Notes: a model not told the origin generated them from the letters alone. 64,000 nucleotides of DNA from an uncultured Bryobacteraceae bacterium (GCA_938003835.1 CALKXJ010000001.1:95513-159512), one strand, 5' to 3'; shown: positions 34,316 to 46,347, numbered from the stretch's first letter. Numbers and translations are program-made.

Positions 34316-37300
34316 CTACTGGTGCGCTCCTGCGGTGTCGATCTGCGCCTCGGTGATCGCCAGCCGGGCGGCGTGAGGATCGCGCTGAAGGGCGGCTCGG
34401 AGCGCATTCTCGGCCGGCGCGGTCTCGCCTTTCTCCCGGAGCACGAGAGCCAATAGGTAATGGCCGATCGTCTCCGGCCGGCCGCGGTATTCGAACCGGC
34501 CCGAGGTCCGTTCACGCGCCTCCCGCTCGAGCGCCTCGAGCAGTTTGCGGTACTCCTCGGTCTTGCCCAGGGACTTGTAGGCCAGCGCCTGATAGTAGGT
34601 GCCCAGATGCGGCTTGCGGTAGCGCTCGGCCGTGATCTGCTTCAGGTACTCCTGCGCCTTGGCGGCTTCTCCCATCGCCTGATAGACCTTGGCCAGGTTC
34701 CAGTAGACGTGCGCGCGGAAGTCCGGCGTCCGGGGCGCCACCTGCAAGTTTTTCGGGTAAAGCGTCGCCTGCTCGTAGTAGCGGAGCGCCGTAGCGTAGT
34801 CCTTGCGCTCGAAGGCGGCGTCGCCGAGCTTTTGATTCACCTCCACCCAGGCGTGGTGGATCCCGTAGCCGCCCTCCCAGACGTGGAAATGGTGCGTGCG
34901 CAGGATCTCGTGGGCGAACTTCAGGTCCTCGACGGTGCCGCGCTCCAGGCGCAGGTCGATCAACTGGGTCAGCAGATCGTCGCGGGTGCGAACGACGTCC
35001 AGGTTCTTCTCGAGGCGCGCCAGGCGCTCCGCGCTCGATCGGCCCATGGCCTGCGCCACGCGGTCCAGCTCGAGCAGGATGCGCGCGTCGTTCGGATCGA
35101 CCGCCGCCGCGCGCTCATAGGCCGCAAGGGAAGCCTCGAGGTTGTTGTTGAGGTAGCGCTCCGCGTAGCCGACGTTGCGCCAGGCGAAGGCGAGCCGCGG
35201 TGCCAGCTCGGCAGCCTTGCGCCAGTGCGCCAGCCCCTCCTCTCGCCGTCCCTTGGCGTAGAGGAGGTTGCCCAGGAACAGGTGGGCATGGGCGTCGGAG
35301 GGCTCAGCGCGGAGCGCGGCCTCGAGCGCCGCGATCTCCTCGATCCGGTGGGGATTTGTATAAGCCACCGGCCCCTTCCGGGCTGCGGCGTAGAAGCTCG
35401 CCGCCGCGGCGCGTTCGCCGGCCAGCTCCTTGAGATAGCCGCGGAAGTAGCTCACCATCGGGTGGAGACGTTCTTCCGGCCGGCCCTGGCTCGAGCGCGC
35501 CAGCAGCTCGTCGGCGTCGGCATACAGGCCGGCGTTCGAATAGGCCACGGCCAGCTCCAGATAGTTCTGCACGTCGTCGCGCATAGAAGCGCGCCAGCTT
35601 GCGGCCCACTCGCGGTCGGCTGTGCCGAGCCGTTCCTGAGCGAGCAGGCGCTCATAACCCCCCATCGGGTGCATGGCGTCGAGCTCGAGCGCGCGCTGGG
35701 CGGAAGCGAGCGCTTCCTTGTGCCGGCCCAGATGCCGGAGTGCGGCCGCTTTGAGCGCCGGAATGTCGGCAAAGCGCCGGTTCTGTGCGGCCGCTTCGTC
35801 GAGCTTCTCCAGCGCGGCGGCGTGACGGCCTTGAAGCATGTCGATCCGCGCCAGGTGCACATAGGCCGGCGCGAGGGTCTCGTAGCCGTAAGTAGACCGG
35901 TAGAACTCGCGGTAGGCGGCATCGTAATCGCCAAGCCCGAGCAGAGCAAGGCCCTTGCCATAATAGAGCCGCGAGTTGTCCCCGTCGCGCTTCAGCGCCG
36001 TGTCGAAATGCGCGAGCGCCTGCTTCCACCGGCCCTGCTTGAGCGCCAGATAACCCATCGCGGCGTTGACCCGGGAATCGCCAGCGTCGCGCGCGAGCGC
36101 TTCGCGGTAGTAAATGAGCGCCTCGTCGGTGCGTCGAAACCGGTCCAGCCATTCGCCGGCATGATAGAGCTCGTCGAGGTTCATCTTCTTGGGGTCGCCG
36201 GGATCCTTCTGTCCTTCCGGCAACTCGACCTTGCGGGGCGGATGACGCTGCACCTCAATGGCCAGCCGGCCCTGGGGGTCGTAGACGGCCAGGTGCAGGT
36301 CGTAGACCTCGATGCCGGGCGCCGGGACCTCGACCGTGTACGGCTTGTCAGGCGAAATGTCCACCACGGCGTCCCGGAGCGCCGCGCCGGTCTTGGTGTT
36401 CTTCAGCACGACACGGTAGTCCTTGGCGACGCCCGTCGCATAGACGCCGCCGAACGCCTTGCCGTCGCGATAGTCGGTGTTGACGGCAAAATCCCGGTTG
36501 GCGTTGTGAAAGCCGCGAATGTCCCGCACCGGGTACCAGTAGTCGTGCGTGGTTTTCACCTCGTGCGGCGCCAGCCAGTGGTAGTCGGGCTGGTTGTCGC
36601 TCCAGGCGCCGGCTTGCGGTTCGAAATACGGCCCGCCGCCCTCGGTGAGGATGTCCTCCCAGATGCGCCCGGACGGGCCCGAACCCCAGGTCCAGAGCTT
36701 CTTGCCGGGCATGGTGTGGACATTGGCGAAATGCACCGTGCCGCCTTGCGCCTTGTGGTCGTAGGTGCCGAACCACTCCGAGGGATTATTGAAAGCGAAG
36801 AAGCTCGATGCATTCGGGACGTTCTTCCACCAGGTCAGGTCGACGCCGTTATGAATCGGCCAGTTCCAGAACTCATGCTTGCCGTGTCCGGTGACCATGT
36901 CGCCGGGGTACTGCGCCTGGGCGTATTCGTTGGCGTGCGTGGCGGCGGTGGCCCAGAACATGAACGAGTGGGGCACGCTGGTGGGATTGGTGAAGACGTA
37001 ATCGCAGCGGACGTAGCTCTTACCCGGATAAACGGTCATGCCCACCAGCCAACGCATGCGGAAAATGGGCTCGGTCTCGCCTACCCACACGGTGGCGCTT
37101 CCGTCGGGGTTCTTCACCAGGCGGTGGTCGACGGGCATGAAGCAGGAGGGCCGGTGGCCATGCGGGAAGTTCCACTCGATGCCGCCCGAAATCCAGGCCC
37201 CGCTCATGCTGATCAGGCCGGGCTTCACCGTCTTCTGCCAGTACAGCCAGACGTAGTTGTTGGTCTTGTCCAGAGCGCCGTGCAGCCGGCCGCCGATCTC

Positions 37301-37558
37301 GGGCAGCACCACGATTTTGATGTACTCGTTTTCGAGCACCACGGCGTTGTAGGTCTTATCCACCCGGTTGTTGGTCAGGATCTCGTTCAGCGTGTAGGGG
37401 TAGATGTCGCCGCGTGGCGCATCCGGAAACAGCGGATGAACTTGAGGCGGCCCGATCTCCCAGGTGGGCATGACGATCTTCTCTTCGACAGCCCTCACCT
37501 GAGCGGCCGCGGGCATGGTGGCCAGGGCCAGCGCGAATCCGACGAAGCGAAGCAGCAT
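34316..37558 (-). CDS. Secreted DUF5107-TPR protein
   Basis: About 1,080 residues. The ATG at 37558 begins a signal peptide (MLLRFVGFALALATMPAAAQ). The first 400 or so residues match DUF5107, a beta-rich domain: PLFPDAPRGDIYPYTLNEIL, LPEIGGRLHGALDKTNNYVW, SGAWISGGIEWNFPHGH, VFTNPTSVPHSFMFW. The remainder is a long TPR array of more than ten helix-turn-helix repeats (for example AMGYLALKQGRWKQALAHFD, FLGNLLYAKGRREEGLAHW and VYQAMGEAAKAQEYLKQI). DUF5107 resembles galactose-mutarotase-like folds and often accompanies glycosidases, so a periplasmic carbohydrate-linked role is likely, but no activity is established. A GTG at 37570 is an alternative start. It is divergent from addB. Confidence 0.8.
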   Translation of the reverse strand: MLLRFVGFALALATMPAAAQVRAVEEKIVMPTWEIGPPQVHPLFPDAPRGDIYPYTLNEILTNNRVDKTYNAVVLENEYIKIVVLPEIGGRLHGALDKTNNYVWLYWQKTVKPGLISMSGAWISGGIEWNFPHGHRPSCFMPVDHRLVKNPDGSATVWVGETEPIFRMRWLVGMTVYPGKSYVRCDYVFTNPTSVPHSFMFWATAATHANEYAQAQYPGDMVTGHGKHEFWNWPIHNGVDLTWWKNVPNASSFFAFNNPSEWFGTYDHKAQGGTVHFANVHTMPGKKLWTWGSGPSGRIWEDILTEGGGPYFEPQAGAWSDNQPDYHWLAPHEVKTTHDYWYPVRDIRGFHNANRDFAVNTDYRDGKAFGGVYATGVAKDYRVVLKNTKTGAALRDAVVDISPDKPYTVEVPAPGIEVYDLHLAVYDPQGRLAIEVQRHPPRKVELPEGQKDPGDPKKMNLDELYHAGEWLDRFRRTDEALIYYREALARDAGDSRVNAAMGYLALKQGRWKQALAHFDTALKRDGDNSRLYYGKGLALLGLGDYDAAYREFYRSTYGYETLAPAYVHLARIDMLQGRHAAALEKLDEAAAQNRRFADIPALKAAALRHLGRHKEALASAQRALELDAMHPMGGYERLLAQERLGTADREWAASWRASMRDDVQNYLELAVAYSNAGLYADADELLARSSQGRPEERLHPMVSYFRGYLKELAGERAAAASFYAAARKGPVAYTNPHRIEEIAALEAALRAEPSDAHAHLFLGNLLYAKGRREEGLAHWRKAAELAPRLAFAWRNVGYAERYLNNNLEASLAAYERAAAVDPNDARILLELDRVAQAMGRSSAERLARLEKNLDVVRTRDDLLTQLIDLRLERGTVEDLKFAHEILRTHHFHVWEGGYGIHHAWVEVNQKLGDAAFERKDYATALRYYEQATLYPKNLQVAPRTPDFRAHVYWNLAKVYQAMGEAAKAQEYLKQITAERYRKPHLGTYYQALAYKSLGKTEEYRKLLEALEREARERTSGRFEYRGRPETIGHYLLALVLREKGETAPAENALRAALQRDPHAARLAITEAQIDTAGAHQ

Positions 37559-37641
37559 GAGAGTCACAACTCCGAATCTCAGCGTATCCTGCGGCGCGGC
37601 GCAAGACAAGCGGGCGGCTCCTTTATACTGTTGAGCACGCG

Positions 37642-40350
37642 ATGGTGCTGCTTGCGGGCCCGCCAGGGTCGGGCAAGACGACGCGGCTCGTGGAGCGCCT
37701 CAAAGAGGCCGCGCGAGACGGGCGGGACGACCTGCGCCTGCTGGTGCCGACGGCGACCATGGCCGAGCACCTGCTCCATGAGCTGGCTCGCACCGGCCTG
37801 CTGGCGCGGCCGCGAACCATCCAGACGCTCTGGCGCTTCGTCGAGTCACTTGTGCCTGAGCTGCCCGAGGTTCCGGCGGCGACTCTGGGTTATCTGGCGC
37901 GGCGCGCGCTGGAGCGGCATGCCGGCGACGTCTTTTCGCCGGTTGCAGGATTGCCCGGATTCCAGGCGGCGCTGGTGGCGCTGTGGCAGGAGCTGGACGA
38001 GGCCGGGGCGCCGCTTGTCGGTATCGCGGAGCGGCTCGAGCAGGCGGGCCTGGCCGGCGGGTGGGCGCGGGCGCTCGAGGCAATCTTCTGCGAAATGCAG
38101 GCCGAGCTGCGGCGGCGCGGCCTGTACTCGCGCGGCGAACGGTTCCAGGCCGCTGCCCGGCGTGTCGCCTCGAAAGGCTTGCCGAACCTCGCCGCAGTCC
38201 TCTTCGACGGCTTCTTCCGCTTCGCCCCGGTGGAGCTCGAGCTGGTGCGCGCTCTGGCCGGGTGCGTGGAGGTGGTGCTGGCTCTGCCGGACTGGCCCGG
38301 AGCCCAGCCGGTGCGACAAGCGCTCGAGCGAGAGATCCGCCGGGAGGAGCGCTTGAGCCGCTGCCGGGCGGAACCCGAGATGGTTTGCGTGGCCGCGCGC
38401 GATCAGCTCGAGGAGACCGAGGAGATCGCGCGGCGCATTCTCGAGCATGCCCGCCGGGGCCGGCCGTTCCGAACCATGGGCGTCGTGGTGCGCAGCTTCG
38501 AGCCGTACGTCCCGCTGCTGCGCACGACCCTCGAGCGGTTCGGCATCCCGGCCCGCTTCTATTTCGCCGAGCCCGCGGCCGAGCATCCGGCGGTGGCGCG
38601 CCTGGTGCGCCTGGTGGAAGCGAAGCTGGCCGGCTGGGACCACGAGCGGCTTTTGAGCGCCCTGCGGCTTTGTCCGGCATCGAAGACACTCGACCGCCTC
38701 GAGTTCGATTTGATGCTCCGCCTGCCCGGCCGGGGTCTGGAGCCCGTGATCGAGCTTGCCCGGAGCGGCCCCCTGCGGCGGCTGCTCGAGTCGTTTCGTG
38801 CGCTCGAGGAGTGGCCGGAGGGCGAGGCTCCCGCGCAAGACTGGGCGGAGCATCTCAAAGCGCTCGCTGCGCTCTTTCCTCTTCCCGAAATCACGGAGGG
38901 CGCCGGCCACGCCCAGACGCTCATCTGGCGGACTCACATCGCTGCGCTCGAGGTCTTCACGGCAGCGGTGGACGAAGCTGCCACCGCCGTGGGCCTCGAT
39001 TGTGCGCTTGGCCTCGGAGACTTCTGGCGGGAGATCGAAGCTGCGCTGGCCACCAGCGCGGTCCGCCCCCCGGACGGCCGCCGCAACGTCGTCCACGTCA
39101 TCGACGTCTACGAGGCCCGCCAGTGGGAGCTCGAGGTCGTCTTTGTCTGCGGCCTGCTCGAGCGGGATTTCCCGCGCCATCACACGGAGGATCCGCTGCT
39201 CGGCGACCGGGTGAGAATGGCTCTCCGCGAGCAGGGCATCGCGCTGGTGACGGCGGCCGAAAGGGCGCAGGAGGAGGAGTTTCTCTTCGAAGTGGCGGCC
39301 AGCCGGGCCACCCAGGAGCTCGTGCTCAGCTATCCGCGCTACGACGACAACGGCGACGAGACGCTGCGCTCTTTCCTGCTCGAGGAGTTTCTCCGCCGGA
39401 GCGGTCTCGGGGAGGTTCGCGCGGTTCCGATCCGCCGGCCGGCGGCGCGGGAGAAGCCTGAGCGGCCGTTCCCTCGCATCCAGGCGCCCGGACTCATCGA
39501 AATCCTGCGGGCGCGCCACCCCCGCTTTTCGCCGAGCTCGATCGAGACGTATTTGGAATGCCCGTTCCGTTTCTTTGCCTCTTACACTCTCGGGCTTGCG
39601 GCGCCGCCGGCGGCGCCCGCTGACCGGCTGGATGCTCTGCTTCAGGGCAAGATCGTGCACGAGGTGTTGAAAGCGCTGGCCGAGGGCAAGGCGCTCGAGA
39701 CCGTTTTCGAGCCGATTTTCGAGGCGGCCTGCAAGGAGGCGCGCGTTCCGGTGGGCTATCGCCGCGAGGCGGTGCGGCTGGAGCTGCTGGCCAACCTGCG
39801 GCGCTTCCCGCCCGCGGAGCTCTGCTTCGGTGTCGAGCAGACGCTCGAGACGGAGTTCGAGTGGCTGTTCGACGAAGGTATCACCCTTTGCGGGCGGATC
39901 GACCGGCTGGATGTGCTCGCCGGCAGGCGCGCCCTGGTGATCGATTACAAGTACTCCTCGGCCGAGCGCCTGCGGGAGCTCGTCGCCGCTCATGAGGCGG
40001 GCCAAAAGGTGCAAGGTGGGCTCTATCTGGCTGCGGTCCGCGAGGCTCTCGACTACAAACCGGCAGGCGTGCTCTTTTGCACCTTGCGGGGCGAGACGAA
40101 ATGGAACGGCTGGCATCTGCCGGTGCCGGGCCTCGAAACGAAGGGGGAAAGCTGCGCCCCGGACGTGCTCGAGGCCCGCATCCGGCTTGCTGAAGACACC
40201 AGCCGCCGCGCCATCGGTGAGATCTTCTCGGGTCGCATCGAACCCGCACCCGCCGATGAGGAGATCTGCGGCTTCTGCGACTTCGCCGACATCTGCCGCG
40301 TCGGCGAGCTGGCAGCCGAGCGGCGCGCCGGAGGAGCTGTAGGGACATGA
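37642..40350 (+). CDS. addB: AddB-like helicase-exonuclease subunit
   Basis: 902 residues. An N-terminal Walker A (LLAGPPGSGKTTRL) and a degenerate helicase body are followed by a C-terminal PD-(D/E)XK nuclease domain (SPSSIETYLECPFRFFASY, GKIVHEVLKALAEG, LVIDYKYSSAERLRE). One Cys in LECPFRFF and three in ICGFCDFADICR form the four-Cys iron-sulphur signature of AddB nuclease domains. With AddA it resects double-strand breaks for recombination, like RecBCD. It overlaps addA by the four bases ATGA. It is shorter than Bacillus AddB (about 1,160 residues). A TATACT element at 37624-37629 lies 12 bases before the ATG, suggesting a very short leader. Confidence 0.88.
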   Translation: MVLLAGPPGSGKTTRLVERLKEAARDGRDDLRLLVPTATMAEHLLHELARTGLLARPRTIQTLWRFVESLVPELPEVPAATLGYLARRALERHAGDVFSPVAGLPGFQAALVALWQELDEAGAPLVGIAERLEQAGLAGGWARALEAIFCEMQAELRRRGLYSRGERFQAAARRVASKGLPNLAAVLFDGFFRFAPVELELVRALAGCVEVVLALPDWPGAQPVRQALEREIRREERLSRCRAEPEMVCVAARDQLEETEEIARRILEHARRGRPFRTMGVVVRSFEPYVPLLRTTLERFGIPARFYFAEPAAEHPAVARLVRLVEAKLAGWDHERLLSALRLCPASKTLDRLEFDLMLRLPGRGLEPVIELARSGPLRRLLESFRALEEWPEGEAPAQDWAEHLKALAALFPLPEITEGAGHAQTLIWRTHIAALEVFTAAVDEAATAVGLDCALGLGDFWREIEAALATSAVRPPDGRRNVVHVIDVYEARQWELEVVFVCGLLERDFPRHHTEDPLLGDRVRMALREQGIALVTAAERAQEEEFLFEVAASRATQELVLSYPRYDDNGDETLRSFLLEEFLRRSGLGEVRAVPIRRPAAREKPERPFPRIQAPGLIEILRARHPRFSPSSIETYLECPFRFFASYTLGLAAPPAAPADRLDALLQGKIVHEVLKALAEGKALETVFEPIFEAACKEARVPVGYRREAVRLELLANLRRFPPAELCFGVEQTLETEFEWLFDEGITLCGRIDRLDVLAGRRALVIDYKYSSAERLRELVAAHEAGQKVQGGLYLAAVREALDYKPAGVLFCTLRGETKWNGWHLPVPGLETKGESCAPDVLEARIRLAEDTSRRAIGEIFSGRIEPAPADEEICGFCDFADICRVGELAAERRAGGAVGT

Positions 40351-43300
40351 CGCCGAGTCAAACGGCAGCGGCCGAGCGGTTGGGCCAGGACGTCTGCGTC
40401 GACGCCGGTCCCGGCTCCGGAAAGACGACGGTTCTGGTTGCTCGGTTCGCCTGGCTGGTGCGCAGAGAGCGCGTGCCGCCGGCGCGGATTCTCGCCATCA
40501 CCTTCACGGAAAAGGCCGCCACCCAGATGAAGAAGCGGCTGGTGAAAGAGTTCGAGGCCGAGCCGGAGCTGCGGCGCCAGATCGAGCGCGCCTGGGTGTC
40601 GACGATCCACGCCTTCTGCGCGCGCCTGCTGCGCGAAAACGCCATCGCGGCCGGCGTGGATGTGGGTTTCAGCGTGCTGGAGCAGACGCAAAGTGACCCG
40701 CTGCTCGAGGAGGCGGCCGAGGAGGCCCTCGATGCGCTGTTTGCCGAACGGCCCGAGGTGTTCCGCGAGCTGCTCGAGTCGCTCGCCGTTTCGACGCGGG
40801 GCGGCAGCTTTCAACTGGATCTGGCCGGCGCGCTCATTTCGGTCTACCGGGCAGTGCGTGTGGCCGGGACCGGCTGGGAGGCCTTAAAACGTGAACCTGA
40901 GGGCGACCCTGCCGCGACGTTTCGGCAGATCCTCCGGGATCTCGCGCGGCTGATCAAGGTCCGCGGCGCGTGGAACACCGCGAACCGGCAGGCCAAGAGG
41001 GACCAACTGGCGGCGTGGCTGGCGGAAGCGTTGCGGGCGCAGACCGCCCGCGAAATGTTCGATGCGCTCGGCGATTTGAAGATCGATCTGCGCGGATTGG
41101 CCGGCTCTGTCAAGGAAGAGCTCAAGCGGATTCGCGAAGAAGCGGTGCCCGAGGCGAGAAGCGTTTTCGTCTCCCACCTGTTTCATCCCCTGCGATCGCT
41201 CTTGATCGATGCGCTCGGGCGTCTCGACGCGGTGTATCGCGGGAAGAAGCGTGCCCGCGCGGCGCTCGATTTTTCCGATCTCGAGGAGTCCGCATTGCGG
41301 CTGCTCGAGGAACGGTTGGAGGTCGCCGAGCGGGTCCGCGCGCAGTTCGACTACATCCTCATGGACGAGCTCCAGGACACCAATCCGTTACAGTGGCGGA
41401 TCCTGGAGCACGTTCGCCGCCCGGGACGGTTCTTCGGCGTGGGCGACATCAATCAGTCGATCTACGCCTTCCGTCATGCGGAGCCGGAACTGTTCCGGCG
41501 TTACCGCGACGGGCTGCGCACCTCCGGCCACTACATTGACACGTTGTATGAAAACTTCCGCAGCCGCGCCGACATCCTCGAGGCGGCGGAGACGATTCTC
41601 GATGGCGCCGAGGGGCTGGAGCCCCGGCGACTCAAGGCTTCGGCTCAGTTTGCTCCGAAGGATCGGCCCTCGGTGGAGGTAATTGTCGCGGCGGCGGAGA
41701 CCTCCGCCCCGGCGCGCGAAATCGAATCGCGCGCGATCGCCCGCCGCATCCGCGAGATCGAAGGCGAATGGTCGCGGCCGTTTTCCGACATCGTCGTCCT
41801 TGCCCGCAAAGCCGACACCCTTGCGCCGATCGAGGACGCGCTCCGCGACTTCGACATCCCGTGTGTGGTGGTGGGCGGGCGGACCTTGCTCGAGTGCCCC
41901 GAGGTGATCGATGTCATTCACTTTTTGCGCGTGGTGGCCAACACCCGGGACGAGCTGGCGCTGGCGGGCCTGCTGCGCGCTCCCTTCGTCGGGGCGAGCG
42001 ACGAGACGCTGCTGCGGCTGAAGTTCGGCGGCGGGCTCTGGCGGTGCTTAGCCGGCGAGGGCTTCGATGAGATTCCGGAACCCGAGCGCGAGCGCCTGGC
42101 CTGGCTGCGGGAGCTTGTGGCCGAGTTCCGGCGAAACCGGGACGTGCTGAGCCCGGATCGGATGGCGGTGCGCGCCCTCGACGAATCGGGTTATTTCGCC
42201 GCCTTGCCCGCTTTCGCGCGGCGCAACGTCGAACGATTCCTCGGGATTGTCCGCGGGCTGTGGTGGCGCGACCGCGGGCCGCTGGCGGAGATTCTGGAGG
42301 AGATCGCCGCGCTGCGGGAAGCGGCAACGCTCGCTGAGGCGCCGCCTTCGGAGGCCGCCAACGCGGTGCGCTTGATGACCATCCATGGGGCCAAGGGCCT
42401 GGAGTTTCCCATCGTCTTCCTCGCCGGGCTCGATCAGCGGGCTCGCAACGATCTCGATCCGATCGCCTTTTCGCCCAGTCACGGCTTCGGCGTGAAGTGG
42501 CGCGATCCGGCTTCCGACAAGGCAGTTTCCGATCCGATCTACGGCAAGGCGGAAGAGGAGCTGAAGCGCAAGCTCGGAGCCGAAGAGATGCGCCTGTTCT
42601 ACGTGGCCATGACACGGGCCAAGGAGCATCTGGTGTTGAGCTGCGCGATGGGCGACAAGGCTCATGGTTCGGATTGGTCGCGTCTGGTTTCACAGCGCGT
42701 GCCAGTGGAGAAAGCAACGGAGGCCACCGACGAGATTCGCCGGCTCGGCGGGGCGGGGCCGCCGGTGCGCCTGCTCGTACTACGCGAAGCGCCGGAGAAC
42801 ACCTTCCCGCCGCCGGCGATCATCGCCGAGGAGGCGGCAGAGGCCGTCACGGCGGCCGAGGTTAGCGGCCAGCACGATGCGGGGGTGGCGGTCACCGAAA
42901 TTGGGGAATTCGTATACTGTCCCCGAAAATATTGGCTCGGGACGCTGCGGCCGGCGCCGGTCCGCGGTAGCGGAATCGGAACCGAAGTGCATCGCCTGCT
43001 GGCCGGCGAGCAGGTCGAAGAGGCCGAGGCTCAGGCGCTGGCTCGCCTCTTCCGGGACTCCGCACTGGGACGCCGGGCTCAGAATGCCTCGCGCGCCGAA
43101 CGCGAATTCGACTTCGCCTTCGAGCTCGAGGGGATCATCCTGCGCGGCCAGATCGATCTCTGGTTCGAGGAGGGCGGCGAGATGGTCCTCATCGATTACA
43201 AGACCGACGCTTCGACCGACCCTCCGCGTCAGGACGCCCACTCTCTTCAACTACGGTTGTATGCTCTGGCGCTCGAACGCCTCACCGGCCGGCTGCCCGA

Positions 43301-43550
43301 TCGCGCCCTCGTGTTCTACCTGCGACGCGATGAGGCGCTCCCGGTGGCTCTCGATGAAGCCTCGATGGAAGCTGCTCGCCAAACGGTTCGCGCCTTCCGC
43401 GAGGCCCAGGAGAAGGTGGAATTCCCCTTGCGGGAGGGCAGCCATTGCTACCGGTGTCCGTATTTTCGGGGGCCGTGTCCGGCTCAGGGTCCGGCGCGGC
43501 CCGAGGCCTGGCCGAGCGGCGCGACGTCGACGATGCGGGAATCGCTCTGA
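40347..43550 (+). CDS. addA: AddA-like UvrD-family helicase-nuclease
   Basis: 1,067 residues. UvrD/Rep superfamily 1 motifs are in order: DAGPGSGKTTVL (Walker A), AITFTEKAATQMKKRL, VSTIHAFCARLLRE, YILMDELQDTNPLQW (motif II), GVGDINQSIYAFRHAE (motif III), VRLMTIHGAKGLEFPIVFL (motif V), and FYVAMTRAKEHLVLS (motif VI). The C-terminal nuclease has LIDYKTDA. It also has one Cys in EFVYCPRKYW and three in CYRCPYFRGPC, an iron-sulphur-like four-Cys set of the Cas4/AddB kind that is not usual in AddA. It is coupled to addB by a four-base overlap. Its last 67 bases overlap, antisense, the end of the convergent gene at 43484. Confidence 0.9.
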   Translation: MTPSQTAAAERLGQDVCVDAGPGSGKTTVLVARFAWLVRRERVPPARILAITFTEKAATQMKKRLVKEFEAEPELRRQIERAWVSTIHAFCARLLRENAIAAGVDVGFSVLEQTQSDPLLEEAAEEALDALFAERPEVFRELLESLAVSTRGGSFQLDLAGALISVYRAVRVAGTGWEALKREPEGDPAATFRQILRDLARLIKVRGAWNTANRQAKRDQLAAWLAEALRAQTAREMFDALGDLKIDLRGLAGSVKEELKRIREEAVPEARSVFVSHLFHPLRSLLIDALGRLDAVYRGKKRARAALDFSDLEESALRLLEERLEVAERVRAQFDYILMDELQDTNPLQWRILEHVRRPGRFFGVGDINQSIYAFRHAEPELFRRYRDGLRTSGHYIDTLYENFRSRADILEAAETILDGAEGLEPRRLKASAQFAPKDRPSVEVIVAAAETSAPAREIESRAIARRIREIEGEWSRPFSDIVVLARKADTLAPIEDALRDFDIPCVVVGGRTLLECPEVIDVIHFLRVVANTRDELALAGLLRAPFVGASDETLLRLKFGGGLWRCLAGEGFDEIPEPERERLAWLRELVAEFRRNRDVLSPDRMAVRALDESGYFAALPAFARRNVERFLGIVRGLWWRDRGPLAEILEEIAALREAATLAEAPPSEAANAVRLMTIHGAKGLEFPIVFLAGLDQRARNDLDPIAFSPSHGFGVKWRDPASDKAVSDPIYGKAEEELKRKLGAEEMRLFYVAMTRAKEHLVLSCAMGDKAHGSDWSRLVSQRVPVEKATEATDEIRRLGGAGPPVRLLVLREAPENTFPPPAIIAEEAAEAVTAAEVSGQHDAGVAVTEIGEFVYCPRKYWLGTLRPAPVRGSGIGTEVHRLLAGEQVEEAEAQALARLFRDSALGRRAQNASRAEREFDFAFELEGIILRGQIDLWFEEGGEMVLIDYKTDASTDPPRQDAHSLQLRLYALALERLTGRLPDRALVFYLRRDEALPVALDEASMEAARQTVRAFREAQEKVEFPLREGSHCYRCPYFRGPCPAQGPARPEAWPSGATSTMRESL

Positions 43551-44335
43551 AACTTCCGGTAGTCCGAGAAGGTGACCTCCACCTCCATGTCGAACTTCTT
43601 CACCAGCGCGACCCGGGCCAGAATGCGCATCCGCGCCGAAGTGGGCATCCACAGCTCCTCCTCCAGGCGGCGCTGCTCGAAGGCAATCTGGCTTCCGGGC
43701 TGGAGCCGCGCCAGAATCCAGCCGAAGGAGACCGTGCGGATCGCCTCGGCTTCGACCTTCGCCCAGCGGTAGTCCTCCTGGGTGATCCAGAGGCGCCCGC
43801 GGAAGCCCGGCAGGATGCGGCCGCGATCGGTGCGCGGCCGGAAGTCCGGGCGCGGTTCGGCATCGATGACCCAGGCCGGGTGTCCGCCGACCGGCTCCTC
43901 GCCCACGATCGAGAAGGTGTAGGCGTCGGCGATCTCACGCATGAGCTTCCGGTGCTCCTCGAGCGTCCGCTCGTCCTCGCGGGCGAGTTTCGCGGGATCC
44001 CGCGCCGCCGCCTTCTTGCGCCGCTCGAGCTCCTTGTCCAGCTTGCGCTGCTCCTCGCGCTCCTCCTCCGGCGTTAGCGGCTGGTCATTGCGCGCCACCA
44101 AGCGGCGGTAGGAGGCGCCATAGAGGATCAGCACCTCGTGGGTTTCGCTCTTGACGCTCTTCGGGCGCCCCTCGCCGTCCATCCGGCGCTGCTCGTTGCG
44201 CACCAGAAAGGTGTAGTTCTTCCGCGCATCGAGGTCGCGCTCATAGGAGCCGAGCGAGCGCAGGATGATCTCGCGCGGCTCCTGGGCAACCGCCGCGGCA
44301 CAAACTGCCAGGAGCAACGCTGCTTGCCGGACCAT
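43484..44335 (-). CDS. Conserved secreted protein of unknown function
   Basis: 283 residues from the ATG at 44335, two bases after the S9 peptidase stop, so it is the downstream gene of that operon. A signal peptide (MVRQAALLLAVCAAAVAQ) is followed by a region with YERDLDARKNYTFLVRNEQR. A strongly charged, probably coiled-coil stretch (EEEREEQRKLDKELERRKK to EDERTLEEHRKLM) comes next. A beta-rich C-terminal half has FRGRLWITQEDYRWAKVEAE and VEVTFSDYRKFQSDSRI. The C-terminal half resembles outer-membrane lipoprotein carrier or sorting-like beta folds, but I do not recognise a family. The last 67 bases overlap the end of addA on the other strand. Confidence 0.75.
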   Translation of the reverse strand: MVRQAALLLAVCAAAVAQEPREIILRSLGSYERDLDARKNYTFLVRNEQRRMDGEGRPKSVKSETHEVLILYGASYRRLVARNDQPLTPEEEREEQRKLDKELERRKKAAARDPAKLAREDERTLEEHRKLMREIADAYTFSIVGEEPVGGHPAWVIDAEPRPDFRPRTDRGRILPGFRGRLWITQEDYRWAKVEAEAIRTVSFGWILARLQPGSQIAFEQRRLEEELWMPTSARMRILARVALVKKFDMEVEVTFSDYRKFQSDSRIVDVAPLGQASGRAGP

Positions 44336-44337
44336 CA

Positions 44338-46347
<2,010 letters not shown>

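Noticed and set aside
34460..38356. Very long plus-strand open frame (about 1,300 codons) opposite the DUF5107-TPR gene
   Set aside because: It is antisense to a protein with clear domains, runs across the addB start, has low-complexity Arg/Val/Gly composition and shows no motif. It is a GC-rich shadow frame.
37846..40116. Minus-strand open frame of about 756 codons inside addB
   Set aside because: It is antisense to a frame with a Walker A, a PD-(D/E)XK nuclease and a Cys cluster; the composition is typical of a shadow frame.
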